Counted from the stretch's first letter, positions 8,458 through 17,920 are shown. The stretch is DNA of 64,000 nt from JACPFJ01 sp036504875 (GCA_036504875.1 DASXUK010000072.1:40203-104202), one strand, 5' to 3'. Notes: a model not told the origin generated them from the sequence alone. A program made the numbers and translations.

Positions 8458-9539
8458 GGCAACTACGTCAGATCATAAATGTGCTTAAATTCGCCTGCGG
8501 CGGTATCCGGCCGCTGGCTGGCCCACTCAAGGTGCAGTGGGATATTCTTTATCGCTGCAATTCGCGCTGCATCACCTGCGATCGCTGGCAGGCCTTAGAG
8601 GGCAATGACAACATGTCGCTGGAGCGCGAAAAAAAGCTGCTCGATGAACTGGCCGCCCTGGGCACATTCAGCGTAGCCTTTTCCGGCGGTGAACCCTTTC
8701 TGCGGAAGGATATCTTTGAGCTGTTTCGTTATGCCAGGCAGGTCGGCCTGACCACCAGCGTTAACAGCAATGGACTACTGATCACTGACGCTTTGGCCGA
8801 TAAGATCGTCCAGTCAGGTCTGGACATGATCTATCTTTCGCTAGACGGTGGCACACCCGAAACGAACGACTATATCCGTGGTGTGAAAGGAAGCTTCGAA
8901 AAGATCTTCACGGCTATAGAACGACTGAAACGTGCCGGCAAGGACCGACCAAAAATATTCATCAACTGTACGGTAAACAACAGAAACGTGGGCGAACTGG
9001 TTCAGCTGGTGCAGGCTGCCCGGGCGGCTGACGTGGATGGTGTTACCATTCAACCGGCGCACAGCTGCGATGAAATGGAATTTAAACTGCAGGAAGATCT
9101 GGTTTTAAGTGATGCCAGCATCCCGCAGTTCGAGGAACAACTGGCCATCCTTCAGCGAGATTTTCCAGACATGTTTCCGATGATGGATGAATATTTTTCC
9201 CATTTCAGCACCTTTGTGAAAAACCCGGCTGCACTTTACCGATACCGTTGTGTAGCGGCCTATACTACTGTCCAAGTCCATCCGAACGGCGATGTCTATT
9301 CCTGTCCGGTGGCCTTTGAAAAGATGGGTAACCTGAAAAAATCTACCTTTGGGGATATCTGGTTTTCCAGGACGGCCGACGATCTGCGAAACAGAATTAA
9401 AGCTGGAAAACACCCACTTTGCTGGTTCACTTGCGTGGCCCCGGCCAATATACTGCTGTCGAACATACACCCGCTACGATTTCATAAGTTGTTCAAACCG
9501 GACCTGATTCGCCATATCCTATACAAGATGGGACGCTAG
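8451..9539 (+). CDS. radical SAM protein with SPASM-like C-terminus
   Basis: A 362-residue radical SAM enzyme. The CxxxCxxC iron-sulfur motif is CNSRCITC with cysteines at residues 36, 40 and 43; AFSGGEPFLRKDIFEL is the GGEP SAM-binding motif. The C-terminal part has further cysteines (YRCVAAYTTVQVHPNGDVYSCP and CWFTCVAP) resembling an auxiliary-cluster SPASM/twitch region. It starts inside the end of the GT4 gene (ATGCTAAG overlap). Such enzymes occur in glycan and peptide-modification loci. The context suggests modification of a sugar, lipid or peptide used by this cluster; the substrate is unknown. The 156 bp after it hold no recognisable gene. Confidence 0.88.
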   Translation: MLRQLRQIINVLKFACGGIRPLAGPLKVQWDILYRCNSRCITCDRWQALEGNDNMSLEREKKLLDELAALGTFSVAFSGGEPFLRKDIFELFRYARQVGLTTSVNSNGLLITDALADKIVQSGLDMIYLSLDGGTPETNDYIRGVKGSFEKIFTAIERLKRAGKDRPKIFINCTVNNRNVGELVQLVQAARAADVDGVTIQPAHSCDEMEFKLQEDLVLSDASIPQFEEQLAILQRDFPDMFPMMDEYFSHFSTFVKNPAALYRYRCVAAYTTVQVHPNGDVYSCPVAFEKMGNLKKSTFGDIWFSRTADDLRNRIKAGKHPLCWFTCVAPANILLSNIHPLRFHKLFKPDLIRHILYKMGR

Positions 9540-9695
9540 TACCTGAACAACTGCCATCTTTAGTTAGCCAAACACTAACAAAGGTCGCAAAATCAGATAA
9601 TGAGGTTGACCGAAGCAATTCATATGCAGAAATAATATGAGAGAAGAATTAATGGGCACTACTGTCATTTTATATCGTTCTATGACTGGTGACAT

Positions 9696-10760
9696 GTGAG
9701 CCATAGCGAATATACAAAACCACCTCTGGCTTCAGTGATAATTGTCAACTGGAACGGGGTTCGCTTCTTACAAGAGTGCCTTGAAAGTCTTTTTAACCAG
9801 ACCTTCCAGGATTTTGAACTGATAATAGTAGATAACGCTTCCACAGATGGTTCCGTGGAATTTATTGCCGGTTACCCGCGAGTAAAGCTGGTCAGTCTCG
9901 CCCTGAATACCGGCTTTGCTGCAGGAAACAATATAGGGTTTCAAAACGCTAGCGGCGAATATATAGTAATACTCAATAACGACACATGTGCCGAGCCCGA
10001 TTGGCTCGAAAAGCTGGTAAAAGTAGCGGATGCTAACCCCGGGGTTGGCATGATTGGTTGCCGTACCTGTGTTTATGGTGACAAAGATACGATTGATACC
10101 ATCGGTGGTAGTATCTGTCGGGATGGCATGTCGCGCGGTGGATACAGGCTACGAAGTTTCTCGGAACTAGGGCTAGAGGCGGTAGAGGAAGGGCTCTATC
10201 CCAGCGGTTGCGCTGCCCTTTACAAGCGGGCAATGCTAAATGAGACCGGTTTTTTTGATGATGATTTCTTTGCCTACGCTGAGGATACCGATCTTGGTCT
10301 GCGTGGCCAGCTGGCAGGTTGGAAAACACTCATCGTTACAAATGCCATTGTCCACCACAAATATTCAGGAACAGGAGGTGCATTCTCCCCTCTCAAGCTC
10401 TATCTTGTCGAACGCAACCACTATTGGGTGGCGATTAAAAATTTTCCCCTGCCGCTGCTAGCCCTTCTTCCATTTTGGACATGCGTCCGATATGCAATAC
10501 AGTTTTTTGTTGTTCTTTCAGGAAGAGGGAGCGGGGCTGAGTTTCGTTCCTCTACTTTCCCGGCAGAGTGCATATTTGCACTTACAAGGGCAACACGAGA
10601 CGCCCTGATCGGCCTACCACGACAATGGCAAAAAAGACGCAGGATATATAGGAGAAGAAGAATAGGTTCTTTTGAGATGATGCGCCTGATTAGGCGCTTC
10701 CGCCTCTCATTTCTTGAACTTCTCGACTATAACCGCACCACCGGTGCAGACCGCGAGTGA
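9696..10760 (+). CDS. family 2 glycosyltransferase (rhamnosyltransferase-like)
   Basis: A 354-residue GT2 enzyme starting at GTG 9696. ASVIIVNWNGVRFLQECLES, VDNASTDGS and VILNNDTCAEPDW (DxD position) are standard. AYAEDTDLGLRGQLAGWK carries the ED/LxxR acceptor motif typical of rhamnosyl- and galactofuranosyltransferases. A hydrophobic stretch (LPLLALLPFWTCVRYAIQFFVVL) and a very basic segment (RQWQKRRRIYRRRR) near the C-terminus suggest attachment to the inner membrane. The next gene starts 6 bp downstream. The ribosome site before GTG is weak. Confidence 0.87.
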   Translation: MSHSEYTKPPLASVIIVNWNGVRFLQECLESLFNQTFQDFELIIVDNASTDGSVEFIAGYPRVKLVSLALNTGFAAGNNIGFQNASGEYIVILNNDTCAEPDWLEKLVKVADANPGVGMIGCRTCVYGDKDTIDTIGGSICRDGMSRGGYRLRSFSELGLEAVEEGLYPSGCAALYKRAMLNETGFFDDDFFAYAEDTDLGLRGQLAGWKTLIVTNAIVHHKYSGTGGAFSPLKLYLVERNHYWVAIKNFPLPLLALLPFWTCVRYAIQFFVVLSGRGSGAEFRSSTFPAECIFALTRATRDALIGLPRQWQKRRRIYRRRRIGSFEMMRLIRRFRLSFLELLDYNRTTGADRE

Positions 10761-10766
10761 TCAATA

Positions 10767-11489
10767 GTGAAGATTTCAGTCTGCATGGCGACCAGAAACG
10801 GCGAGAAATTCATCGCCCGACAGTTGGCGACGATCCTCCCTCAGCTAGGTCCTGAGGACGAGCTGGTCATCTCCGACGATACGTCCACCGATGCCACGGT
10901 TGCCGTCATCAAAGGGTTCTCAGACCCACGCGTCCACCTCTATGAGGGAAATACCTTCTTTAGTACTATTTTCAACTTTGAAAACGCGCTGAGGAAGGCC
11001 ACGGGCGACATCATCATTCTGGCGGACCAGGACGATGTCTGGTTGGAGAACAAGGTGCTCATCATTCAGGAGAGGTTTGCGCAGCAGACGGCCCCCGTAT
11101 ATCTCGTCATGCTCGATGGATGCGTCATCGATGGAGATGAGAGGGCCATTGCTCCCTCAATTTTCGGGAAAACCAATGCCGGAAAGGGAATGCTGAAAAA
11201 CATATACGACAATACCTACATGGGGTGCTGCCTCGCCTTTTCACGCGATCTTTTGGAGATCGCCCTGCCGTTTCCCCGCCAGATCCCGATGCACGACATG
11301 TGGCTCGGCCTCCTTGCCGAAATTTTCGGTGAGGTTGACTTCGTAGCGGAGAAGACCATTTGCTATCGCAAACATGCAATGAGTCAGACCAATTTTAAAC
11401 GCTGCCTTATCCCCATCACCCAAATGAAGCGGCGCTTGTTCCTGATGTACCATCTCGTCAAGAGATGGGTCGAGATCGGTTGTCGGTGA
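10767..11489 (+). CDS. family 2 glycosyltransferase
   Basis: A 240-residue GT2 enzyme from GTG 10767. ISVCMATRNGEKFIARQLATI, VISDDTSTD and IILADQDDVW (metal-binding motif) place it among the rhamnosyl- and O-antigen-type transferases. PMHDMWLGLLAEIFG is the expected acceptor/base region. It has no clear membrane helix and is short but complete for the family. It is packed between the GT at 9696 (6-bp gap) and the TMTC-like gene (7-bp gap), so it is almost certainly co-transcribed. Donor and acceptor are unknown. Confidence 0.87.
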   Translation: MKISVCMATRNGEKFIARQLATILPQLGPEDELVISDDTSTDATVAVIKGFSDPRVHLYEGNTFFSTIFNFENALRKATGDIIILADQDDVWLENKVLIIQERFAQQTAPVYLVMLDGCVIDGDERAIAPSIFGKTNAGKGMLKNIYDNTYMGCCLAFSRDLLEIALPFPRQIPMHDMWLGLLAEIFGEVDFVAEKTICYRKHAMSQTNFKRCLIPITQMKRRLFLMYHLVKRWVEIGCR

Positions 11490-11496
11490 AGCTGAG

Positions 11497-13326
11497 ATGA
11501 AAAGGATTGCGATGATCGGAAAAGTTACTGTTTTTGTGGCCGGGAAGGCAAATCATGTGGCACTTATCCACTGCCTGCTGATCGTTATAGTTGGTCTTGC
11601 CGCCTATTCCAACACCTTTCAGACCGGCTTTAATTTCGATGATCTCGACAATATCAATCTTAATAAAGCCATCAGCAGTTTTTCAAGCGATGGATTCAGA
11701 TTTTTTCTGCACTCGCAACGCGGAATCGGTTTTTTCAGCTTTTTCTTGAATTACCGACTGGGTGGGCTTGATGTCACCGGTTATCATCTGGTTAATGTGG
11801 CAATTCATCTTTTAAATGCTCTGATTATTTACTGGATCATATTGATCACTGCCAGGTTTTACTGTAACAGTTACAAAAGTAAGCATTCAGCTTGGAATCA
11901 TTTTCAACCAGCCTTGGTGGCTTTTTTTCCCGCCACGTTGTTTGTAGCACATCCTGTCCAGACCCAGGCTGTCACTTACGTTGTGCAACGATTTACGTCT
12001 CTGTGCAGCTTATTCTATCTGGGCGGCATCTTGTTTTATGCCGTGGCGAGATATTCAAGAAATGCAGAGCCAAAAGATGATAACATTCTCCCATTGAGGC
12101 ACTGGGGCTTCATGGGAGCATCATTGGTTTGTGCCATTCTGGCTTCAAAGACCAAGGAAATTGCTTTTACTTTTCCTGTCAGCCTCCTGATATATGAATT
12201 CATTTTTTTTAGAAGCACGCTGAGACAGCGCATTAGACACCTTATAGTCCCGGTTATTGTGCCTTTAGTTTTGTCCGGCATGATGTTTTTTCAGATTTTG
12301 AGCAGCGGCGGTTTGAAAGGCCTAAGCGAATTCACGAAGGTCCAGACGAATATCTCCCGAATTGATTATCTATTAACTCAATTCCGCGTCCTCATTACTT
12401 ACATCCGTCTGCTGATCTTTCCGGTCAACCAGAGTATTGATTACGATTATCCGATTTTTACCTCCTTCAACTGGCAGGTGGCCCTTTCTGCCATGACACT
12501 TGGCATTATCTTAGGGACTGGCTTATGGCTATGGATTCGCAGCCGGAAAGAATCTTTTACCCCTGAAATGTTTTATCTGCGCTTAATAGCATTTGGAATC
12601 TTCTGGTTCTTTATCACAATCTCCATAGAATCGAGTATTCTGCCGATTGTAGATGTTATTTTTGAACATCGCCTGTATCTTCCCTCCTTTGGCGCGCTCA
12701 GCTCCATCGCGGCTTCTATAATGCTCGGTGCCTCTAAAATCAAATTTTTATCCACAAATCGAACAAACCTGATTTGCCTGTTCCTGCCTATCATCTTTAT
12801 CCTGGCGTTCGGCACCTATCAGCGCAACAAAGTTTGGGCAAATGATCTGACACTTTGGCAGGATGCTTACAGTAAAGCCCCTAACAAGGCCAGGGTTGCC
12901 AACAACTATGCGGCCGCGCTTATTTTACGTGGCAAAGGAGAGACAGCCTTACCACTGCTTATTTCATCGATTGAAAGGGAGCCCGGTTATTTTGCTTCCT
13001 GGAATAATCTTCCCCGAGTTTATGCCCAAATCCCCTTCTTAAAAGGTTTTTATAAAACCGGCTTCGAGTTTCTCCTGCAAGACGGCGAGGTAAATCCGGT
13101 ATACGTAGCCAAATGGTTTAGTAATGCACTTAATAATCTTGGGCTGGCTTACCTTCTTCAAAATGATTCCGTAAACGCCTATAAAAATTTTAAAAAAGCA
13201 TTGGAAATGAATCCTCAATCCGAACTGGCTCGTAAAAATGCTCTGAATTTCATTTCCGCTATGCCTAATAGGGTACAAGCGGCGATTTATCTTGAACAAC
13301 TGCAGAAGATTTCCAGCATGCAATAA
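11497..13326 (+). CDS. multi-pass membrane protein with C-terminal TPRs (TMTC/PMT-like)
   Basis: A 609-residue protein with about ten hydrophobic helices up to residue 430, then TPR-like helices (ALNNLGLAYLLQNDSVNAYK, FKKALEMNPQSELARKNAL). The first periplasmic loop has the acidic motif FNFDDLDNINLN, and HPVQTQAVTYVVQRFTSL is a signature of TMTC-type proteins related to protein O-mannosyltransferases. Expected: a GT-C enzyme using a polyprenyl-phosphate sugar on the periplasmic face, fitting the DPM1-like gene upstream. Acceptor unknown. The gene looks more AT-rich than the two before it and ends the glycan locus. Confidence 0.82.
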   Translation: MKRIAMIGKVTVFVAGKANHVALIHCLLIVIVGLAAYSNTFQTGFNFDDLDNINLNKAISSFSSDGFRFFLHSQRGIGFFSFFLNYRLGGLDVTGYHLVNVAIHLLNALIIYWIILITARFYCNSYKSKHSAWNHFQPALVAFFPATLFVAHPVQTQAVTYVVQRFTSLCSLFYLGGILFYAVARYSRNAEPKDDNILPLRHWGFMGASLVCAILASKTKEIAFTFPVSLLIYEFIFFRSTLRQRIRHLIVPVIVPLVLSGMMFFQILSSGGLKGLSEFTKVQTNISRIDYLLTQFRVLITYIRLLIFPVNQSIDYDYPIFTSFNWQVALSAMTLGIILGTGLWLWIRSRKESFTPEMFYLRLIAFGIFWFFITISIESSILPIVDVIFEHRLYLPSFGALSSIAASIMLGASKIKFLSTNRTNLICLFLPIIFILAFGTYQRNKVWANDLTLWQDAYSKAPNKARVANNYAAALILRGKGETALPLLISSIEREPGYFASWNNLPRVYAQIPFLKGFYKTGFEFLLQDGEVNPVYVAKWFSNALNNLGLAYLLQNDSVNAYKNFKKALEMNPQSELARKNALNFISAMPNRVQAAIYLEQLQKISSMQ

Positions 13327-13381
13327 GCAAAGTTCTACCACCTACAACACGATCAGCGTGGCTCAAAAAAACAAAAAAATA

Positions 13382-13410
13382 TTGACAGCGAAGGCCTTCT
13401 TTGCTATTAA
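13382..13410 (+). promoter_or_regulatory. promoter of tRNA-Gly
   Basis: TTGACA at 13382-13387, a 17-base spacer, then TATTAA at 13405-13410, 14 bp before the tRNA. Good match to a housekeeping promoter. Confidence 0.65.
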
Positions 13411-13424
13411 GTATAACTTCACAA

Positions 13425-13499
<75 letters not shown>

Positions 13500-13545
13500 A
13501 TAATTAATCAACTACTTCATGTAGTTATCAGCACATAGCCCCTGA

Positions 13546-13570
13546 CTTTGACCAAAGCTTTGACCAAAAG
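13546..13570 (+). repeat. tandem TTTGACCAAA boxes near tRNA-Gly
   Basis: CTTTGACCAAAG (13546-13557) is followed directly by CTTTGACCAAAAG (13558-13570). Each copy is nearly palindromic. They lie between the tRNA and the 3' end of the integrase fragment, where integrase arm or core sites would be expected. A similar sequence occurs at 47876-47897. Confidence 0.55.
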
Positions 13571-13609
13571 CAATGGCAAGGACCGGGGCTTCTGCTATTT
13601 CTGTGGGTA

Positions 13610-14335
13610 TTAAGGAAATGCCATCCTTTGCCGGTAACGGTCCGGGAAGGTGGTCCGCAATTCCTCCAGTGCCAAAAAATCCTCTCCCAGATAATCAAGG
13701 ATCTTCTGCCGCTCGTCGATCAGCCCCTTCCGATAGAAGCCATATACATCATCCACCATCTTTTTTGTCGAATGCCCCATCAGATCCACCAGTCTGTTTT
13801 TGTTAACGCCGATCAGCAATGCCCACTGTACAAATGTGTGGCGTGATACATACGGAACCCTGCCATCCAGTCCGATCTGCTTGATTGCCTTGTCCCAGAT
13901 GGTTTTTCGAAAGGATGCGTAATTGAACGGACTGCCGTCTTTCATGGTTAGGAGGAAGGCATGGGCAGGAAGCTCGATGCCACCTTCGAAACATATGATC
14001 CGGTGGGAGGTAGATGATGACCCCGCCTGCTCCAATAGGCTTTTCATCCTGCCAGTCATTGGAAGCTCCGCTGGCGATACCAGTTTTTCGGCTTGAATTT
14101 TAGGTAAATTTCCAGCCTTGTCACGAACCACTGTACAGCGTACATGGATGGCATTATCCTTGACATGCTGTTTCTGGAGTCTCTCCAGTTCCGAACCGAT
14201 CAACCCCCTCAACAACAGTTCCATGACTGGATGATAATGGGGATCTATTGTCTGGAGTAACCGCTCCCATTCGGGCAGCAGAAACACTTCCCTGGTGGAT
14301 ATCGGTTCTTTGTCATCATCCCTCATTGCCGTCAC
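13610..14335 (-). pseudogene. tyrosine recombinase fragment (catalytic domain only)
   Basis: 241 residues covering only the C-terminal catalytic domain of a phage-type integrase; the core- and arm-binding N-terminal domains are missing (complete relatives are about 370-420 residues). Visible: LLLRGLIGSELERL in the position of catalytic Arg I, YVSRHTFVQWALLIG in the HxxR box with Tyr in place of the usual His, LMGHST (His III), and Tyr in VYGFY. The altered HxxR box and missing domains suggest it is inactive. An ATG at 14326 has GGAG nine bases upstream, so a short product could still be made. It points towards tRNA-Gly, as island integrases do. Confidence 0.75.
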
Positions 14336-14341
14336 TCCGCT

Positions 14342-14390
14342 TCGTTACCTATAGAAAGGTCGGATCTTCCGTAAATCCTATAGGTAACGA
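14342..14390. repeat. long perfect inverted repeat upstream of integrase fragment
   Basis: TCGTTACCTATAG (14342-14354) is the exact reverse complement of CTATAGGTAACGA (14378-14390), with a 23-bp spacer that itself contains CGGA-TCT-TCCG (14361-14371). It lies immediately 5' of the integrase fragment and contains no T-run. It could be an operator, a recombination site or an RNA hairpin in the leader. The rest of 14391-14665 shows no gene. Confidence 0.75.
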
Positions 14391-14665
14391 CATATCGTTT
14401 GGTGGAATCAATCCGTTCATAGCTGTCACCGTGTCATATGTCCCACCGAAAATCTGGCAAAACTAAAATACCCTCCGTAAGGGGTCTTTAAGCAGCTTTA
14501 GTACAATGTGCCTTTAAAAAACATCCTATGCATGAATTGTTACATTCAGGTTAATAATGGGTGGTGATAATAGACATTTATACTATTTGCGATAACTAAT
14601 GATATGGACCCTGTAGGTCATTGGTCATGCCTTACCAGATTGATTCGTGTCATAAGGAGAAATAA

Positions 14666-15061
14666 ATGAAGATGAAATATGTGGCGCTGGTTTGCTTGTC
14701 GATCGCTTTGGCCGGACAGAGTGCTCAGGCCAGAAGCCTCGAAGACATCCTGAAAGAAAAGGGAGTGATCACGGAAGAGGGAAAGACCTCGGGCAGACTG
14801 CTTCGAGCCCACGGGTTCTACGCCCAAACAGGATATTTAGTCATTCCGAAGCATCTGGAACTGGCGATACGCTACTCGTGGATGGACCCGAACCGGGACA
14901 GCATTACATCCGACCTGAGGAGCGAGTTGACAGGCGCTATTTCCTATTACTTCGACAGGCACAATCTCAAGCTTCAGGGCGACATCAGCAATACCCACGA
15001 CCAGAGCACAAGCTTCTCCGACGATATGACGTACCGTGGCCAGGCCCAGCTGCTTTTCTAG
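14666..15061 (+). CDS. internally deleted porin (phosphate-selective porin O/P-like)
   Basis: A 131-residue ORF with a good ribosome site (AAGGAGA), a signal peptide ending at AQA (about residue 22) and the segment SLEDILKEKGVITEEGK, typical of the mature N-terminus of OprO/OprP-like porins in this group. From about residue 46 it jumps to sequence typical of the last barrel strands of the same family (GFYAQTGYLVIPKHLELAIRY, YYFDRHNLKLQGDI, final LLF). Relatives are about 350-450 residues, so the middle of the barrel seems to have been lost in frame near residues 40-47. It is unlikely to form a normal pore. It lies next to the integrase scar. Confidence 0.75.
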   Translation: MKMKYVALVCLSIALAGQSAQARSLEDILKEKGVITEEGKTSGRLLRAHGFYAQTGYLVIPKHLELAIRYSWMDPNRDSITSDLRSELTGAISYYFDRHNLKLQGDISNTHDQSTSFSDDMTYRGQAQLLF

Positions 15062-15246
15062 TACTTGTAACACTTATGTTTGAAGGCCCCTTACATCGAA
15101 TGTGCGTTCGAACTTTTGAGCAAACCTGTTTGTTCCATAATTTGGGGTCCATCACCTCCTTATAAGTTTTCCTAGATTTTACCCACCCGCCATATGTATG
15201 TAACCTGACAATGTTACGATGCCTTCCATCAATAACGGGAGGGCAT

Positions 15247-16323
15247 ATGACTGACAAGGTGGTAAAGATTAGGGCTGTGAAAGACATCCTTCCTGTGGTG
15301 TCAGCATTTACAGCAGCTGCTGGTTTCGTGCGTGGCATCTCTATCAAGCGATTTACCCCCAAGTCTCGTCGCCGCGAGTTTGCGGTCCTTGAGCAGAATA
15401 ACGATTCCCACCGTACACGCTGTCAGCTGTTCCGAGAAAAAGGTGCCGGCAATGTGCCGACAATTGTGCTGGGAGGCTTCGTGCCGGACGCCACCGAAAC
15501 GGTGGAATTCCAGCGCAAGTTGCTGAGACAGCACGGCTCTATCTACTATGTGAACTATTCACGCAACGGATTCTGCCTTGAGATGTTTACTGCTCAGCTC
15601 ACCGATCTTATCGAGGATCTGGCGCGTAAGGGACAAAAACCATTGATAATGGGTGTCAGCTTCGGCTGCGGTCTGCTCTCCAACTTCCTGCGTTATGCAA
15701 GCGAGCAGGTACATGAGAGCGTACGAGGGCTGATTATGGTTAGTCCTGTCATCACAACCGATGATTTGATCAGGCCGACTGCGGAAAAACGTGACGGTGT
15801 CAGAATACTGGAAAGCAATCTAAAAAAAATAGTGGCTGCTGACCCGGCTAATGAAGCAGATATTTCCAAGCATATCGAGCGCTCCAGGCGCTGCTTTCAA
15901 GCCCTTTTCAATGCAGGGGCCGAAAATCGCACCCTCAACGTCCGCCATCTTGCCATCCGGAAAAAAATTAACGATGTCATTGAATACACAACAGCGCGTG
16001 GCGGATTTGAAAGGGTTACGGCACTCCGGGGTTTCAGGTTCCCTTTACTTTCCAGTACTCTATTTTCCGGCCCGGTGCTGGTGCTTTTGGCCGAGAACGA
16101 GTCTGATATTCTTGTCCCGTCGTCGCCAACCCTGAAGTTGTTCAGCGAACCCTCCCTTTACACCAGAATATTCCCATCCTGCCGTGTAAAATCGGTGAAA
16201 TCCAACACAATTGGTGACGGCGTAGCCCACGCTTCGCTCATCTTTCACCATGAATTCTACAACACCCTGCTGGATAGCTGGTATGAAAAGCTCCTCTATC
16301 CGCGTCTGCAGTTGGCGGTTTAG
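15247..16323 (+). CDS. alpha/beta hydrolase-fold protein
   Basis: 358 residues from ATG 15247, chosen because CGGGAGGG precedes it; an in-frame ATG at 15211 has no such site. The fold is shown by PTIVLGGFVP, the nucleophile elbow GVSFGCG (Ser in GxSxG), an acidic residue in ENESDILVP and a histidine in GVAHASLIFHH, together a plausible Ser-Asp-His triad. No signal peptide, so probably cytoplasmic. The GH3-like gene starts at the base after its stop, so the two should be co-translated. Candidate roles are acyl transfer, thioesterase or lipase on the product of the neighbouring enzymes (inference). Confidence 0.8.
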   Translation: MTDKVVKIRAVKDILPVVSAFTAAAGFVRGISIKRFTPKSRRREFAVLEQNNDSHRTRCQLFREKGAGNVPTIVLGGFVPDATETVEFQRKLLRQHGSIYYVNYSRNGFCLEMFTAQLTDLIEDLARKGQKPLIMGVSFGCGLLSNFLRYASEQVHESVRGLIMVSPVITTDDLIRPTAEKRDGVRILESNLKKIVAADPANEADISKHIERSRRCFQALFNAGAENRTLNVRHLAIRKKINDVIEYTTARGGFERVTALRGFRFPLLSSTLFSGPVLVLLAENESDILVPSSPTLKLFSEPSLYTRIFPSCRVKSVKSNTIGDGVAHASLIFHHEFYNTLLDSWYEKLLYPRLQLAV

Positions 16324-17916
16324 GTGGGTATTCTGGCAAGGATACAGGCGGCCTGGCCGCTGCATAAAATTGTTTACTCGCAAGCGGTAAAGCGGGCCAA
16401 CCTTTTTAAACGGTGGGACCCGTTGGAAGCCCAGAGGCGGATTTTTCAAGATCTGCTCGAAACAGCGGCGACGACACGGTTTGGCAGGGACAATAATTTT
16501 GCCCGCTTGAAAAACATGTCGTTTGATGTTGCCTACCATTACTACAAAAATCGTGTGCCGATCCGGTCGTACCAAGAATTCATGACCGATTATTTCTACT
16601 GCGATCAGGCAACCTCATCCACTGGCCGTTCAGCTCCCAACCTTGAGAACGTGACCTGGCCCGGCACCACCAAGATGTTCTGTGAGACATCCGGAACTAC
16701 CGCCCCAACCAAATTCATTCCTTTTTCGGATCAGATGTTTGCCGAGAACCGTCGGGCTGCCCTTGACATGATGTCGTGCTACCTGGCCTCCAATCCGCAA
16801 TCACAGATTCTAAACGGCAAGATCCTCTACATGTCCGGCTCCACCAGGTTGAGCAAGGTCAAGCGCGGTGTCTGGTCAGGTGATATGAGCGCCCTTACGC
16901 TCCGGTTTCGCCCCTGGTACCTGACACCTTTCGTAGAGCCTAAACCGGAAATATCGGCTCTCCCTTGGGAAGCTAAACTTCAGGCCATGGCAGAACTGTT
17001 GCTGCGTGATGATCGCATTCGAGTTATCTCCGGCGTGCCACCCTGGATCATCCTGTTGCTAAAGCGCTGCCTAGAGTTGGGCGGCAAGCCGCTTCATGAT
17101 CTGCTCCCGAATCTGGAGCTGATTATTCACGGCGGAACCAGCATGAAGCCCTATCGGAACGAATTCGAGTGCCTGTTCGACGGTAACATTCCGCAGATGC
17201 TGGAACTGCTCCCCTCATCCGAAGCCTTCATGGCTTTCCAACAGCCTGGCGAAGGCCTGATGCGCTTGACCCCGTACTATGGAACCTTTTTCGAGTTCGT
17301 CCGTTTTGAAGATCTGGATGAGCGCGGCAAACCGGCGCCCTATGCCGATGCCATTCCGCTGGAACAGGTTGAAGCCGGGCAGCGCTATGCAGTCATCCTC
17401 AGTACCTGCTCAGGGCTCTGGCGTTACCATATCGGCGACACGATCCGGTTCACTTCCACAGCCCCTTATTTGATCGAGTTTACCGGTCGGGACCGATTTC
17501 TTGACAAGCTGGAGGAAAAAGTGACCCAGGGCGAGGTCGAACAGGCAGTTGCCAACCTCAACAAGAGCGATAGCTGGAATGTGCGCGAGTTCATGGTGGG
17601 CGCTGACATCCCAGGCCGGCGACATCAGTGGATACTGGCGTTGCAGGGTGATAACTTGGGTATAGATGAGGCAATACGAGTACTGGACACAACCCTGTGC
17701 GACCTGAATGCCGACTATGCCACCTTCAGAAATCAGGAGCGGATCAACGCGCCTGATGTGATATTAGTACCGGAAGACGGCATTTACCGATGGTCGCAGG
17801 CAGAACGGGGCAAACTGGGTGGACAGACAAAGATACCGCACATTGACCCAACCCCGGATTCGTCGATGATAGTCAGCCTGCGACACTTTCATGAGCAGAT
17901 CCACCTTGGTGGATAG
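16324..17916 (+). CDS. GH3-family acyl-adenylating enzyme
   Basis: A 530-residue protein of the family named after plant auxin-responsive GH3 (acyl-acid amido synthetases of the ANL superfamily). The ATP-binding loop is CETSGTTAPTKFIPF at about residues 120-134; ELLPSSEAFMAFQ and YYGTFFEF are the substrate/adenylate region, GLWRYHIGDTIRFT is the hinge-side motif and FTGRDRFLDKLEEKVTQGEV leads into the C-terminal cap. Plant members join amino acids to carboxylic acids through an acyl-adenylate; bacterial members are poorly characterised. It starts with GTG directly after the hydrolase stop. Context suggests activation of a fatty or hydroxy acid for a lipid (inference). Confidence 0.88.
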   Translation: MGILARIQAAWPLHKIVYSQAVKRANLFKRWDPLEAQRRIFQDLLETAATTRFGRDNNFARLKNMSFDVAYHYYKNRVPIRSYQEFMTDYFYCDQATSSTGRSAPNLENVTWPGTTKMFCETSGTTAPTKFIPFSDQMFAENRRAALDMMSCYLASNPQSQILNGKILYMSGSTRLSKVKRGVWSGDMSALTLRFRPWYLTPFVEPKPEISALPWEAKLQAMAELLLRDDRIRVISGVPPWIILLLKRCLELGGKPLHDLLPNLELIIHGGTSMKPYRNEFECLFDGNIPQMLELLPSSEAFMAFQQPGEGLMRLTPYYGTFFEFVRFEDLDERGKPAPYADAIPLEQVEAGQRYAVILSTCSGLWRYHIGDTIRFTSTAPYLIEFTGRDRFLDKLEEKVTQGEVEQAVANLNKSDSWNVREFMVGADIPGRRHQWILALQGDNLGIDEAIRVLDTTLCDLNADYATFRNQERINAPDVILVPEDGIYRWSQAERGKLGGQTKIPHIDPTPDSSMIVSLRHFHEQIHLGG

Positions 17917-17920
17917 TGGA

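Noticed and set aside
13500..14660. second copy of the tRNA-Gly 3' end as attR
   Set aside because: No repeat of the T-arm/acceptor sequence was found in this stretch.
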